Assembly (NCBI GenBank): GCA_035578155.1
Contig: JAPWDM010000050.1
Location: 1,426,001-1,490,000, forward strand
Origin: Brachynemurus nebulosus
Taxonomy: Eukaryota; Arthropoda; Insecta; Neuroptera; Myrmeleontidae
DNA length: 64,000 bases
Reading direction: 5' to 3'
In this document: positions 24,590-37,320 of the stretch, one piece after another
Position numbering within the stretch: position 1 is the first letter of the stretch
Layout: each line of letters begins with the position of its first letter
Program-made: the position numbers and the translations under genes
The notes under the pieces: generated by a model
Database searches by the model: none
What the model saw: the letters and a program-made list of their open reading frames with translations, nothing else
What the model was told of the DNA's origin: nothing

Positions 24590-25140
24590 GAATCGATTGG
24601 GATTTTCCTCTGGGACTGAGACATCTTCCTGCAATAAAAACAGTATCTTAAATGTTAACCTAGGTAATAAGTAGACCAAATTTCATCAAAATTCGTTCAG
24701 TAGTTTTTGCATGATGCGTGTACATGCTCCAAATTGTTTTTGTATTTTTCCGAGAGAAAGAGATATTTACCCTCAATAAAAAGTATCTTAGGCATATGCT
24801 GATCCAGATAAAAACTTAATACTAGATCAAATTTCATCCAAATCCCTTCAACAATTTTTACGTAATCCAGGCATATGCTCAAAATAATTTTTTATTTTTC
24901 CGTGGGAATGAGGTATTTTTCTGGAGTAAAAGGTACCCTAGATATTGACCCAGACAATAAATTAACACCCGTTCAATAGTTTTCGCGTGATTCGTGCACA
25001 CGCTTAAAATTATTTTTGTATTTTCCCGTAGGAATAGGACACTTTTCTGGAGTAAAAAGTATCCTAGATGTTGGCCCAGGTAATAAGTTATCACCACACA
25101 AAATTTCATTAACAGACAGACAGACAAAAATCGCTGTTTT
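24590..25140 (+). repeat. LINE-3'UTR-like degenerate tandem units
   Basis: An anchor of the form TTTTTCCGTGGGAAT...GGAGTAAAAAGTATCCTA recurs about four times (near 24599, 24738, 24890 and 25016), separated by phrases such as AAATTTCATCAAAATTCGTT. The stretch ends in ACAGACAGACAGACAAAAAT at 25111. This layout is common in 3' parts of insect LINE-type repeats. It reads on the plus strand, so it is not the tail of the minus-strand LINE beside it. Confidence 0.6.
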
Positions 25141-26304
25141 GATATTTAAATCGATATGCAGCTATCTACAATTTTCAAAAAATATTTCATATACAGACAC
25201 GATCTCGTTCCGGTTTTATTCAAGCCCTAAGTGCGTTTGTAAAAATTTGTGGATAGCAGTGTGCCAGTGAGTGGTTCGACACCGCTTAAGTGTGTCAGTC
25301 ACACAGCAACTGTAGCCGTGTTCAGATCAATTGTTATCAACCAGTTTCAACAATAAGCGAATACATGTTTAGTAGTATGCATGTACCCTTCACTGGCATA
25401 CATATACACTGCAGTCGTCTTCCTCCACGGACAGAATGTGATGTTGGTACAAATACAACCGTACATCACACGCATACATTGATACGAAATTTATGCTGTA
25501 ACATATCGTGCGTTTGCAGTGGTGGGAAATTAGGTCATTTGTGACGTAAGCTATTGTCCACATTGAGAAAGCTAGTATAGAGATACGAAGTTTGTTTCTG
25601 AATATTCTGTGGTTTTATTATATGTATAGATAACGTAAAACGAAACGATGTGTCACAGACCTTATAACAGAAAAGAAAAATATTTATTTCAAAATATGGG
25701 TCGGTTTCTGTTTATCGTACTGTATATATTTTTTCTAGTTACTTGCCTTGTTGAAGTTAAAATGTGTAAATGAATTATAAATGCGTTCTAAATATGAAAG
25801 AACAAAGCACATTTATGTATTAAACAAAATAAATGTTGAACAAAAGGTGTTGATACTTTGTTTTACGATCTGGCACTAGTACCGTTTGAATAATAACAAA
25901 TAATAAATAATTAAGATAAGAAAAACACAAAGTGATAATATAAATATAAATATTAACAGCAAGGTCTTATAGAAACGAGAATTATAAAAGCAACAAAATG
26001 GAAAAGAAACTAGAGCAAAAATACTATCAAATTATGTATAATTATTATTAATATTATATTCATTTGTGAAACTTATGAATATTTTTTTTACAAATGTTGC
26101 TGTAAATATTAATATTTCTTAGTAGCTATTATGTAACGCTATGGAAATCATTTAACCAGCAGCAGATTGTACAGACATTAAATAACTATCTTAAAATATT
26201 TATCACAGCAGTAATTACACTATACATAATATTATAGGGTGTTGTGTAAACATTATAGAACTCTAAACTGATGTAAAGACGTACGAATTAGAGATTTTTT
26301 TCTA
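25141..26304. other. No feature recognised
   Basis: AT-rich spacer; short ORFs here lack recognisable motifs. Confidence 0.4.
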
Positions 26305-26307
26305 TAA

Positions 26308-27143
26308 GGCTGCGGTTATATTGGATACGAATTCGTACGAAAACTGATTCGTACGAGCTCGTACGAAATTCATTCGTACGACTGTGTGGGTTACATTGGA
26401 TACGAATTCGTATTTAAATTTAAATTGAAAACCGTTAGTACATATTGCATGATATCAAACAATGGATCCAGTTACCGAATCTTATTTATTAGAATCACCG
26501 TTTCTAAAATTTCTAATTATAGAAAACAAACAATTCTGGGTAAACGATAATCTAACGATTATTTATTAATCATGTAGAGCAAAAAAAGCTGAGTTCTGGA
26601 ATTACTTTGAGGAAATTTGTCAAGACGAGCAGAAATTTTTAGAATACCTACTTGAACATGTCGCAAGTCACATTCAATTACATTTTAAAATCTACTGAAT
26701 TTCAGCTTCAATATTTAGTTAATTAATTTTTTATTACACATACTTAAAATGTTTTTGTTAGCTTAGGTTAGCTTTATTATAGTGTAATATATTTAATTAA
26801 AAATTATCTAAACATTTCTTCTGCCACCTCATTCCACAATTTTTTATTTAACTTTCTATTATGATAATATTAATATTTTGATCCCTTAAAGACCGCCTTT
26901 GTTCAACAAAAATAATTATTTTTTCTATATCCATTGCATTTTTTTCGTACGAATTCGCATCAAAAAACAAAATATTTTGGTCGTATCAAAAAGTCGTACG
27001 AGCTCGTACGAACGAGTCGTAAGCAGTGTAACCACGCATGTCTAAATGTATGCATTTGTTTAATTCGTATTAACTCGGATAAAATCGTACGAATTCGTAC
27101 GAATGAATTTTCGGATGAATTCGTATCCAGTGTAACCGCTACC
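26308..27143. mobile_element. PIF/Harbinger element, TAA duplication, TCGTACGA arrays
   Basis: An 836-bp element between TAA at 26305-26307 and 27144-27146. The ends read GGCTGCGGTTATATTGG and, on the other strand, GGTAGCGGTTACACTGG, both continuing into ATACGAATTC. TCGTACGA occurs at 26333, 26349, 26359 and 26374 on the left and at 26945, 26994, 27004, 27085 and 27095 on the right. A second TTACATTGGATACGAATTCG at 26391 and AGTGTAACC at 27026 look like nested internal copies of the TIR. A Harbinger-like transposase remnant lies inside. Confidence 0.8.
26463..26700 (+). pseudogene. Harbinger transposase N-terminal remnant
   Basis: Starts at an ATG (MDPVTESYLLESPF), with a stop after about 35 codons. 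Further on, EFWNYFEEICQDEQKFLEY is followed, one frame over, by MSQVTFNYILKST. In Harbinger (HARBI1-type) proteins a block of the type F..L...L..D..KF..YFRMS...F..IL precedes the DDE nuclease, and these two pieces fit it. The catalytic domain is absent. Lies inside the TAA-flanked element, which supports that assignment. Non-functional. Confidence 0.6.
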
Positions 27144-27146
27144 TAA

Positions 27147-27945
27147 GAAGACAGGACGACATTAATTATGTAAAAATAATAAAATTACTACGCATTCTGT
27201 TGGTCGACTCTTGTGACCAACATTATGTAATTAGGGCGGTAATTCGACAATAAGAAGAGTTATGTTAATTTTCAAATTCACTGTTGTTGTTGGTGTATTA
27301 GTATTAGCAAAGACTTTACTTACTCCTAATGAAAAGGATTCAGTGGCGTAAATTTATGAATTGTGAAGACAAATTACTATGTTTTACATTGTTATTTCTA
27401 TCAATTTTAATACACTAAATAATTCTACAGCTTTTGTATGAAATTTTTTTGTACCAAATTTAATTTGTTTCTAAAACGGAGGTCCCATATCGATCGCCCA
27501 AATGGTAAATGCTATAAAGGTCCAAAAAATAAATTTGTTGCTGTGTTCAAAGTGGTACTCTGTAGAGCGATCATTTTTCTATGTTTCGCACCGGTTGGTG
27601 ATGTTTGTGGGTGTCGTCAAGTGAAAGATACTCAGGTGAAAGTAAAAGTGTACGTGCTCAGAAATGGTGGTCTGTCAACCACATGGTCTAAAACCGACCC
27701 CCTGATTTCTTCATTAAATTTCGAAAATAAACGAAATTTGAAATTCTTATCAGAATTTGTGAGTAAAATACTATGATTTGGAATAAACAGAAACAATTTT
27801 TTAATTTATTCGAATACATTTCAAGGCCTTTTCTAGAAAATACATATAAGAAGATGAACTAAATAATGAATACAAATTTCAATCGCTATAATCTGAGGTA
27901 TCTTCTATCTCATAATAATTGCGAATAGACTATTTTCTGAATTCA
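27147..27945. other. Spacer with one unrecognised ORF
   Basis: An open frame 27438-27776 (112 codons, plus) is less AT-rich than its surroundings but matches no family I know. It includes VGDVCGCRQVKDTQVKVKV. It has no clear signal peptide, partner or splice context and I do not call it a gene. Confidence 0.3.
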
Positions 27946-27958
27946 CTGAATTGACACC

Positions 27959-28029
<71 letters not shown>

Positions 28030-28042
28030 TATACCCTGTATA

Positions 28043-28074
<32 letters not shown>

Positions 28075-28086
28075 CATATATATACC

Positions 28087-28154
<68 letters not shown>

Positions 28155-28167
28155 GGTGTCAATTCAG
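27946..28167. repeat. Inverted repeat around interrupted (TA)n
   Basis: CTGAATTGACACCCTGTATA on the left has its exact inverse on the right (ending CAATTCAG at 28167). The interior is (TA)n broken by two ACCCTGTATA words near 28033 and 28083. The whole 222 bp can fold on itself. ACACCCTGTATA-type ends are abundant in insect genomes. Confidence 0.8.

Positions 28168-29282
<1,115 letters not shown>

Positions 29283-29367
<85 letters not shown>
29283..29367. repeat. (TA)n microsatellite
   Basis: An uninterrupted tract of about 85 bp. Confidence 0.95.
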
Positions 29368-29369
<2 letters not shown>

Positions 29370-29479
29370 GTATATATACACGGATATGGATATATGTGAT
29401 CTACGAAAGTTCTCTTTTGAAAAACGATCACAATTTGTTATATTGCAGATTAGTAAATACATACTAAATAATTTATATG

Positions 29480-29618
29480 ACTAAAATGTATTTTGTATCT
29501 GTATCTCAAAAATTTATTGGACAGAAAATATATTTAGATGTAGAGATACACGATACTAAAATTTGTATCTAGATACATTATCTTATAAATACTTGTATCT
29601 AGATACTATACAGCACTG
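29480..29618 (-). mobile_element. hAT-like terminus with GTATCTAGATAC palindromes
   Basis: On the minus strand it starts CAGTGCTGTATAGTATCTAG. The 12-bp palindrome GTATCTAGATAC occurs at 29565-29576 and 29595-29606, and weaker GTATC/GATAC words continue to about 29490. CAGTG is a frequent hAT start. No second end was found. Confidence 0.45.
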
Positions 29619-30605
29619 GAAAATCCATATTACGAAATATCAAAATAACTTTGTCACTTTTCACTAAAAATAGACTGTTTGGTTACTAGTCAGTTTTCGT
29701 GTAGTTCTCATCGTCAGACATAAGGCAATTAAAAGTTTCTTTAGGCATAATAACATTTTATTATCGATTGGGTGGGTTGTGATAAAGGTTCTATTCTTCC
29801 TTTTAAGATACGAAACTCTAAAAACTGACTGTCTATGGTTGTGAGCATTAAATAGTGGAAACTCTAACAGGACAACAAAACCATTATATGGTGCAAGTTC
29901 GCTTACAATTTATCAAAAAAATTCCAAAGAATTTTCTGCTTTTTATTTTTAAAAACGTATTGTGCTTAAATTACTGCTCTATGTAAATCGAAATCAAACG
30001 AGGAAGTCGGGTAATGGAAAACAATCCGTCGTTGATTTATTGATGATAACATAAACTCGTTTAAAATAAGTTACAGAGGTGTGCATAAAATTTCCCACCA
30101 AAATGTATATAAATACCTGGTCAAACAAAAAGCAATTTTAAAAAATTGAATTAATTTTTTTTAATTTTTATCCGTAGTATCTATCATAGTCATTTGCATA
30201 AAATTTACATAAAATATTTAGTACGAGTACGACGAGCTGACAGACAAAAATGTAGATACAACACTACCGAATTTTACAGTATATAGCACTACAGCATAGT
30301 TACAGCATGAAAACAAAATTAAAGGATGTAAAGGTTGAGATTATTAAGATCAGAGAAAGTTAATAAAAGTAGAAAAAATATCAAATTAGGTTAGCTTTAT
30401 GTTAAGCGGTTATTCAGAGTTGCAGAAAAAAAATTTCGAATTTCTTTTTTCTCTAATATTTTTGTTCCTTTATATCCCAAAAAGAATCAGTTAAAATTTT
30501 GAAACGAAATATGAAACGATCGCCGAGTTATATGTATACATATGCAATAAAGTGGTTGAATTGTCCTCTTGAATATACGTGTGTGTTTTTAATAAAGGAT
30601 CCTTA
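29619..30605. other. No feature recognised
   Basis: AT-rich spacer. Confidence 0.4.
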
Positions 30606-30815
30606 TTAAAATTTGTCAATGTGCTGGGGTATAACGTTGGACCGCACGCATACAATTCTATTAATAAAAGAGACAACGAACGTGTTGAAATTTCGGAAAA
30701 ACACTACACTGCAAAATCTAAGGTGAGGATGGCTAGAAAACAAACGATTGTTGAGCGGGAAGAATTGTTTGAGAAAACTTTTGTGTTTCTGTATGGCCCT
30801 AGGATAGCGGACTAA
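30606..30815 (+). pseudogene. Possible Mutator-like protein C-terminal remnant
   Basis: The last 70 codons of an open frame ending at TAA 30813-30815. KFVNVLGYNVGPHAYNSINK, then a K/R-rich charged helix (KSKVRMARKQ), then FLYGPRIAD. This order (LGYNVG..., charged arginine-rich segment, tail with YGPG-like residues) resembles the C-termini of arthropod Mutator-like transposon proteins as I remember them, which is weak evidence. No start, no catalytic domain and no TIRs were found. It could also be another transposon protein. Confidence 0.35.
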
Positions 30816-31180
30816 ATAAATGTAAGCAATTTCTTTGAATTTAATCGATTTTAATACAAAAAAATTAGAAAAAAATCTTTAAATTCCTGTTACACAAAAC
30901 TACATTTTCAAATCGGCTGCCACGTTGCAGCCCGTAGCTTTCTATTAATTATAACGTATAAGGGCGAATTGGAAGCGTGATATTTTTTTTTTTTTAGTCA
31001 CTGAACCTAAAAAATCCACTCCCCTTAAATTTCAACCCGTTTTACAGACAAAAATAACCAAAAAAGACCAGGATTTTACCAACAAAGTAATTTAAAAACA
31101 ATATTTAATTCGGAAAAAAGACTAACACTCAAAAATATTATTTTAAAAAGTAAAAAAAAAATTGTAGTAGTAAAACGAAG

Positions 31181-31183
<3 letters not shown>
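30816..31183. other. No feature recognised
   Basis: AT-rich spacer. Confidence 0.4.
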
Positions 31184-31267
<84 letters not shown>

Positions 31268-31348
31268 CATATATATACTGAATATATAAATATAAATATA
31301 TTTGAATATTGAATTTGAAGTTTGAATATTTAAATATAAATATACATA

Positions 31349-31444
<96 letters not shown>
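31184..31444. repeat. Two (TA)n tracts around an 80-bp AT-rich spacer
   Basis: TA repeats at 31184-31260 and 31354-31444. The spacer is built of AAATATAAATATA words. Confidence 0.95.
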
Positions 31445-33708
31445 TTAAATAATCAAACAATACTAAAAATACCAAAATAAAAAAGTTAAAAAAAAAATCA
31501 AAAAATTCGACTGCGTAAGAAGCGAAAAACCGTGGAAATAAGATGAAATAGAGAAAAGGAAAAATAAATAAAGAAGTAAACCAGTCGGAGCCATACATGT
31601 TGGTTGCACTGAGTTAAACAGAATTGTTGGATGATTCCGTTGGCTTTACTTTTTTCTTTTTCTTTTTTATTTAAACTTATTTTCACCATTTTAGTTTGCT
31701 TTTTACGCAGTCAAGTTTTTTTGATTTTTTAAATTAACTTTTTAATTATTTAATTCTTTAATAAATGCTTCAATTTTTATTTATTTAATTAGCGGTAACT
31801 ATAACTGTAAGGCTTTAAGTCCGTAAATAAAACAGCAAAAAATAATCTTTCAAAAATTATTGTTGATAAAAGTGAACACCTGAAATTTGAACATCAGCGA
31901 AAAGTGAGACCTTTTAAAAAATGCGAGTATGAAAAGTATGATAAACATGTGGCGTATGTCGAGAGTACTATAGGTATTTTTATTCATGTCCCTGCAAGAC
32001 TGTACCTGTATATACGAATAGACGATACACTGTAGGTAGATGAATGATAGTTAAATAACACATTTGTTTTCAGTTTGACTAATTTGCATTTTACTGCATT
32101 GTAGGTGTAGATATGTGGTTCATCGCTCAACCACCGCGGCACAGAGATACCGAGATAATGAAGAATTACAATTACCTGTCTGGCCAGTAGTGTTTTGGTT
32201 AGTTATATATATTTACTTTGTTAGCCCGTCCAGTGCACATTTTATTACTTGAATAAACATTTCGACTAAATTGTAAATTTTATTTTCAAACATTTTACTA
32301 AATTTCTCAATGAACAAAAGCTTTATATATACAACTAAATATGAAAAAAAAGATTAACTTATAATTTATATCTTCCACTAAAACAGTTATTGAAAAATTT
32401 GATTGCAAATATCTTCCAAACCAAAGCGAAGAAAATAAACTCCGAAAAATTAGGAGATACGTTTTTTTTTTAAGTTTTTCCGAAGTATGTGTGGGATGAT
32501 GTTTTTTTTTTTTTTTGTAAAGGGGCTGCAAGTTGATAATCAAAATTGATGTAATTTATGAGCTGATAAATCAATAAAGATTATTTGCCGGCAAAATAGT
32601 TTATTTTCTTCACATTAATTATAAGTTTCTTTTATTTCAAGAAGATCGGGAGTGGTTTTTTTTAAGGGGTTGTAACTTAATAATTAAAATGCACATATTT
32701 CAAAGGTTTATTTTTGAACATAATCTATTTTTTATTTTTCAAGTATTATGGGCGCAAGCTCAAAAGACCTCCCCTCACTTCAGTAGGTGAGGGGAACAAA
32801 AATTGTATTATTTCCATAGTTACCAACCAAACCAAGTAATTATGTTTTTATATGAATGAGTGAGTAAACTTCTATTTATTAATACGATCGACAAATGCAG
32901 ATCATGTACAAAGATAAATGCAGATGTAGATAAGAAAGGTCTTTTTAGCTTGCGCCCATAATATCTAATTTCGCAAATTTCAATAATTAAGGGTAGTTTG
33001 AAGACTAGGGGAGTGAGACTAAAAATCAAAATTATGCTTGTTTAAAACCTTATAAATAGTTTTTAATTTTATTGCAGAAATTGGTTTTAAATTTTTTATT
33101 TTTTAGTGGTCGGGACTTAGTCGAGTTCGACTCACCCCCCCACCCCACTATAAATATTAGTCTTGCTCAGTGTGTTAAACTAAAACTTTTACGGAATAGG
33201 AAAGCCTATAAATAGCTTCTAATTATGCGCTATTTATATTATTAATCTTAAAAGTTTATTGCGTTGGATTATGTTACTTATTGTTAGCAATATTTATATA
33301 AGTAGAGTATGGAAGTTTAAATTCAATTTCGATTTTAATAACAGTGTAAATTTAGTTATGAAACAGCATGAATACAACTTAACTGAAAATATTTACCGAT
33401 GAAAATGTTAAAACAGAATAAACAAAACAAAAAACTTATTTCGTTGATGTTTAGGTTGTAAAACGAAAAGATTTTTCTTACATTGGATGTTAAAACTTGC
33501 GTTTTTTGTGTACTTAATGTTTTTATATTGTACATAATTTTATCTTGTCTTATGTATACATTTTCACTGTTTCCTTAAAAGTTACATGTCGCAGGATTTC
33601 TCTTCTTGCGATATATTCAAGATCATCTGTAATGCAAATATTTATATTTTGTAATTCATTCTATACTGCCATTTTATTTATTTATTTAATTTTGGGAAAT
33701 AATTATTT
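31445..33708. other. No feature recognised
   Basis: AT-rich spacer of 2.2 kb with homopolymer runs. The word GCGCAAGCT(C/A) and its inverse occur near 32752 and 32948 (TTATGGGCGCAAGCT / AGCTTGCGCCCATAA, a perfect 15-bp inverted pair about 200 bp apart). No coding signal seen. Confidence 0.4.
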
Positions 33709-34086
33709 GAGCAGTTTTTTATACATTTGGTCAGTTACCTTGGTCAGTTAAAAATTCAAACGGTCAATATTATATTTTTTGAGCAGTGGTAAATCAACTT
33801 TAGCAGTAAAACATGGTGGTCAGTAATAAAAATGAATTTGGTCAGTTATTTTATCCTACAATGGTCAGTAAAATAAATAAATGGTCAGTAAAATATCTAA
33901 ACGGCTAGTTAAATAAATAGTTTGCCAGTTCCAAGAATACAGTAAAAGCCAAACGTTATTTTGATTGAAAATAGTGAAATTTAAACCAAAAATTATGAAT
34001 ATTTTGCAAAAGCCCAGCGCGAAAATTCATTCATGTTTTGTTATTGGAAGGCTAACAAAATAAGATAGATATACTTATCCTAAAGG

Positions 34087-34089
<3 letters not shown>

Positions 34090-34156
<67 letters not shown>
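34090..34156. repeat. (TA)n microsatellite
   Basis: About 67 bp, inside the Foldback-like element. Confidence 0.95.
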
Positions 34157-34161
<5 letters not shown>

Positions 34162-34629
34162 GAAATTTTATAACTGAAATTCAACAGTTAAAACTCGAAA
34201 TCTTTTACCGTTATCGAATTTTGACAAATAAATCTGAGTTAACAAAATATTGTTGAAATAGAGAGTGTTTCCAATAACTAAGGACACAAATTTTAACTTA
34301 AGTAAAAAACTTGTTATGATCGAAGAGCGCTCAGACTTGATAATATTACAACAAACTAATGTTTAAAAATAATTTAAAACCACTAACAGTAAATTTATTG
34401 AAATAATTATAAATGATTCTTAATCTAGTATTGAAATATTTATTAATAATTAATACTACTTAGGGAGCGTCCATAAACTACCATTTTGGCATTTTGGTCA
34501 ATTTTGAACCCCTCCCCTTCCAACATGTTATCCAGCGTAGCTTTTTGCATACGTCCCCTCGAATTGAACAACGAATTGTTGTCGAAAAAAAATTTTCGGG
34601 AACAATTCTTTAGTACATAGAATGTTAAG

Positions 34630-34833
34630 TTGCCCATAAATAAAGCCGAATGGACTCAAGGTAATTGTACATGCCCGACGTTCCTCCAAATGTATATGTG
34701 TAGACATATTATTGGACTAGCAATTCGCTTAAAGTACACTGTTCCACCTGCTGAGGCCAAAAATATTCCTCTCGGGCAAAAAAGGAAAAGGGATAGACCT
34801 TTTAAGGCAAGGCCTGCTCTTATTATATCATAA
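34630..34833 (+). pseudogene. SWIM-type zinc-finger, Mutator-like transposase C-terminal fragment
   Basis: A 67-codon open frame bounded upstream by TAG at 34618-34620 and without an ATG; the first in-frame codon used is TTG, so this is a fragment and not a complete gene. Residues 13-26 form a SWIM finger, CxC-x8-CxH (CTCPTFLQMYMCRH), preceded by W8. It is followed by IIGLAIRLKYTVPP and a basic KRKRDRP segment that looks AT-hook-like. SWIM fingers at the C-terminus, followed by an RKRGRP-like tail, are typical of MULE/Phantom-type transposases in arthropods; the family role is DNA binding. The DDE catalytic domain is not seen. It sits between the inverted arrays at 33709 and 36095, which suggests it belongs to that element. 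Confidence 0.6.
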
Positions 34834-36095
34834 GTTTTGAACAAAACCACAGACCAGTGAACATATTATATTTTATATTATAGAGACATATAATATAAAT
34901 GTATAATTGAAGCAATCAGTTACGACTAAGTTCCGACCTCAATAGTATTCTGTTATATAGTAATTGATTCGTATCCGTAGTTACACTTTCAAATAATTAT
35001 TGTCAAAATATAATATTGCTAATAAAATTTTACTTTTTGGAGAAGAAACTGCAAAATTTTGAAAGAAGAAAAGTGGTATTCGCTTTATTTTCAAAATACG
35101 TACGTATACAAATTATGTTCTGCAATAATTATAGTCGCATTTGCTCAAAAATTGACATTATATTATTTCATTAAATTTCACCCGTCTCACCCTTGTTACC
35201 TGTTTCCAGAAAAATACCTAGAAACTGGCTTTACGCTTTGTCTAGTAGTATAATCAGTATAATATAATTGTGTTCATTGGTCTGTGAACAAAACCTACAC
35301 AATAATTATTTATTTAATGACATTATCCTAACTTTTTTTATTTTAATTTGAATTAAGGTTTCTTTTCAGTTAAAACTGTATTTGGATTTTAAAATATTTA
35401 AATAAATCATGTTCGTAGCCCATGCTTTCTTTATTTCACCCAAAATCCAGAAGAAAAGGAACATGTTAAATTATTATTTTTTGGTAAATTACTCTTAGAA
35501 ACCACTCTTTATGGTTTATATTTTTTTTTTAATATCTACTGTTATCTTCTATTCTAATAATGAAAATTATTATTTAACAGATCGATCATATTTTTTACTG
35601 CTTTAGTATTGATAAAACCACTTATTTCAAGAATTTTAACTGACCAATTTCGATTTAATAACTGCTCACAAGTTACTGACCAATTATTAATTTTACTGAC
35701 CATTTGAATTTTTAACAAGCCAAGTATTCATTTCAACTGCTCATTTCAATGTATTCTACTGTCCGTTTCTATTTTTATGTCATCGAAGGATGACCTATTA
35801 ATATCGTTGTGTGATCATAGTGGGGGAAACATTATTATAGAGTTGTATATCCATATTGAATAATTATAGAGTTGTACATCCATATTGAATAAACGCAAGA
35901 GGACTGTAGAGTTAACAACTATAGAGTTAAAAAAAATCATAAATTAACACTTTCAATGAGGTGAAATTACTTAGTGCTCAAAAACACGCACTTAACGAAT
36001 TTTTTTTTACTGCTTAAATTTTACCGCCAAATCTGTTATTAAACTTACCGTTTATATTTTCTTACTGACCAAAACTGTAATTTTCTACTGACCAT

Positions 36096-37200
36096 TTAAA
36101 TCATAGCCTTTATTTTTTTTAAATGAGAATTTTTTTACTATTATAATACAGTCTGTTTTTTTATTTAGTTCCAACTCGGTGCATAAACTTCGCTTTCTTC
36201 AGCCCAAATTTCGTCAGGTTCGAAAATTTTTATACATCTTCAAGAAGCAATTCGAATTTTCCGTTTAAATTATTTTTTATTTTTTTAATTTCATTTTCCT
36301 CGTTCTTTTAGTGAGTAAAATTTATAATAGCAAATCATTGCGGCTTCAGTGTAGCACTTCTCATCAGTAGATAACTCACTCGACGTGTGACTTCGGTAAT
36401 GCTATTTTTTAATCGATTTTAAGTGCATGTGAAGTATAATACAAAACAAACAATTCATCGCAAGTATCTCATTTACAATACATTTTCGTACATGCCTACA
36501 TACACACATACATATGCATACATGCTATGTATACAATGCGTCCGGTTGAAGATTACGCATAGGAGATGCAGAAATTTATGTTTCTAAAAAAAAACGAATG
36601 ATATTCCTTTTGTAACGAAGCGGGAGGTTTGTGTGACCCTACTGCACTTGACTCTTCCTAACACTCACCTGCCCGCGTGTTTGTTGGCCCTAGTCGAGCG
36701 GTTGCCTAGAACCAACGAAAAGTAGTGGGGTGGGTATCGAGCCTAGTAGTCGATCTAGGGTCGCATCATATAGATGTACCCTAGGCTGTAGAGGAGATAT
36801 GGTGAACAGTAAGAATTTTTAAAGACAAAATATTCAACTCTTTTCCGACAAAAATACATATATTTACAAAAAGGTAAATATGTATTTTCTAACAACAAAA
36901 ATACATAATACAAACAATACAAAATATATTCTTATATACAAAAATAATAATACATATGAGTATATAACCCTAAGCTCTAAATGAAAATATAAAATCCCTA
37001 AATTACATAAACAACATTAAATAGAACTCTAACACAAAATGACTCAAACTCTTTAACAAAAAAGTAGACCCTTAAATTAATACAATTATAAATATAAAGA
37101 GAAAAAAAACTATATAACCCTTTACTCCTAACACTGTTCCCATAATTAAACGTTTAAACAAATATTAACCCGTTAAATTAAAAATAATAAAACAACTATA
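36096..37200. other. Mostly unassigned; GC-richer island 36610-36800
   Basis: Bases 36610-36800 are conspicuously GC-rich for this window. On the minus strand the island ends CTTCGTTACA, which could be an LTR end, but no LTR partner was found. The remaining sequence is A-rich and unassigned. Confidence 0.35.
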
Positions 37201-37320
37201 CACTACTTACCATTGGAACCCATCTGGATGCGTCTCTCTCGGTGACTAGGGCCCGTCGCCACTAGGACGATCGACCCTTTTTTCTTTCTCTCTATTATCG
37301 GCTGCTACTATCTACTGTTA
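37201..37320 (-). other. GC-richer block with ATG and splice-donor-like GTAAGT
   Basis: Reading the minus strand from 37320: a GC-rich leader, then CATCCAGATGGGTTCCAATG followed by GTAAGTAGTG (donor GT at 37209-37210). This would encode only MGSN plus one base before an intron. No acceptor or second exon was identified. It could be a first exon, part of a retroelement leader, or chance. Confidence 0.2.

Larger units (their letters stand above)
33709..36095. mobile_element. Foldback-like element: inverted arrays of about 20-bp units
   Basis: The left array (33709-33932) holds about eleven units on the plus strand with cores at 33728, 33741, 33761, 33781, 33801, 33817, 33839, 33862, 33882, 33902 and 33923. 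The best core is TGGTCAGTAA, mostly 20-23 bp apart. The right region carries the inverse TTACTGACCA in two blocks: 35585-35765 (cores near 35593, 35637, 35660, 35673, 35693, 35713, 35734, 35756) and 36007-36094. Spacer sequence is also shared across arms (GTTAAAAATTCAAA in both). Between the arms lie a (TA)n tract and a SWIM-type ORF. Long TIRs made of short tandem repeats are the hallmark of Drosophila Foldback elements, whose NOF protein is Mutator-related. The outer boundaries and target duplication are not resolved. Confidence 0.6.

Noticed and set aside
27438..27776. A 112-codon ORF of moderate composition
   Set aside because: No recognisable domain, no splice or promoter context; chance ORFs of this size are expected in 64 kb read in six frames.
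36610..36800. GC-rich island ending TGTAACG as an LTR end
   Set aside because: No second LTR copy, duplication or internal coding sequence identified.
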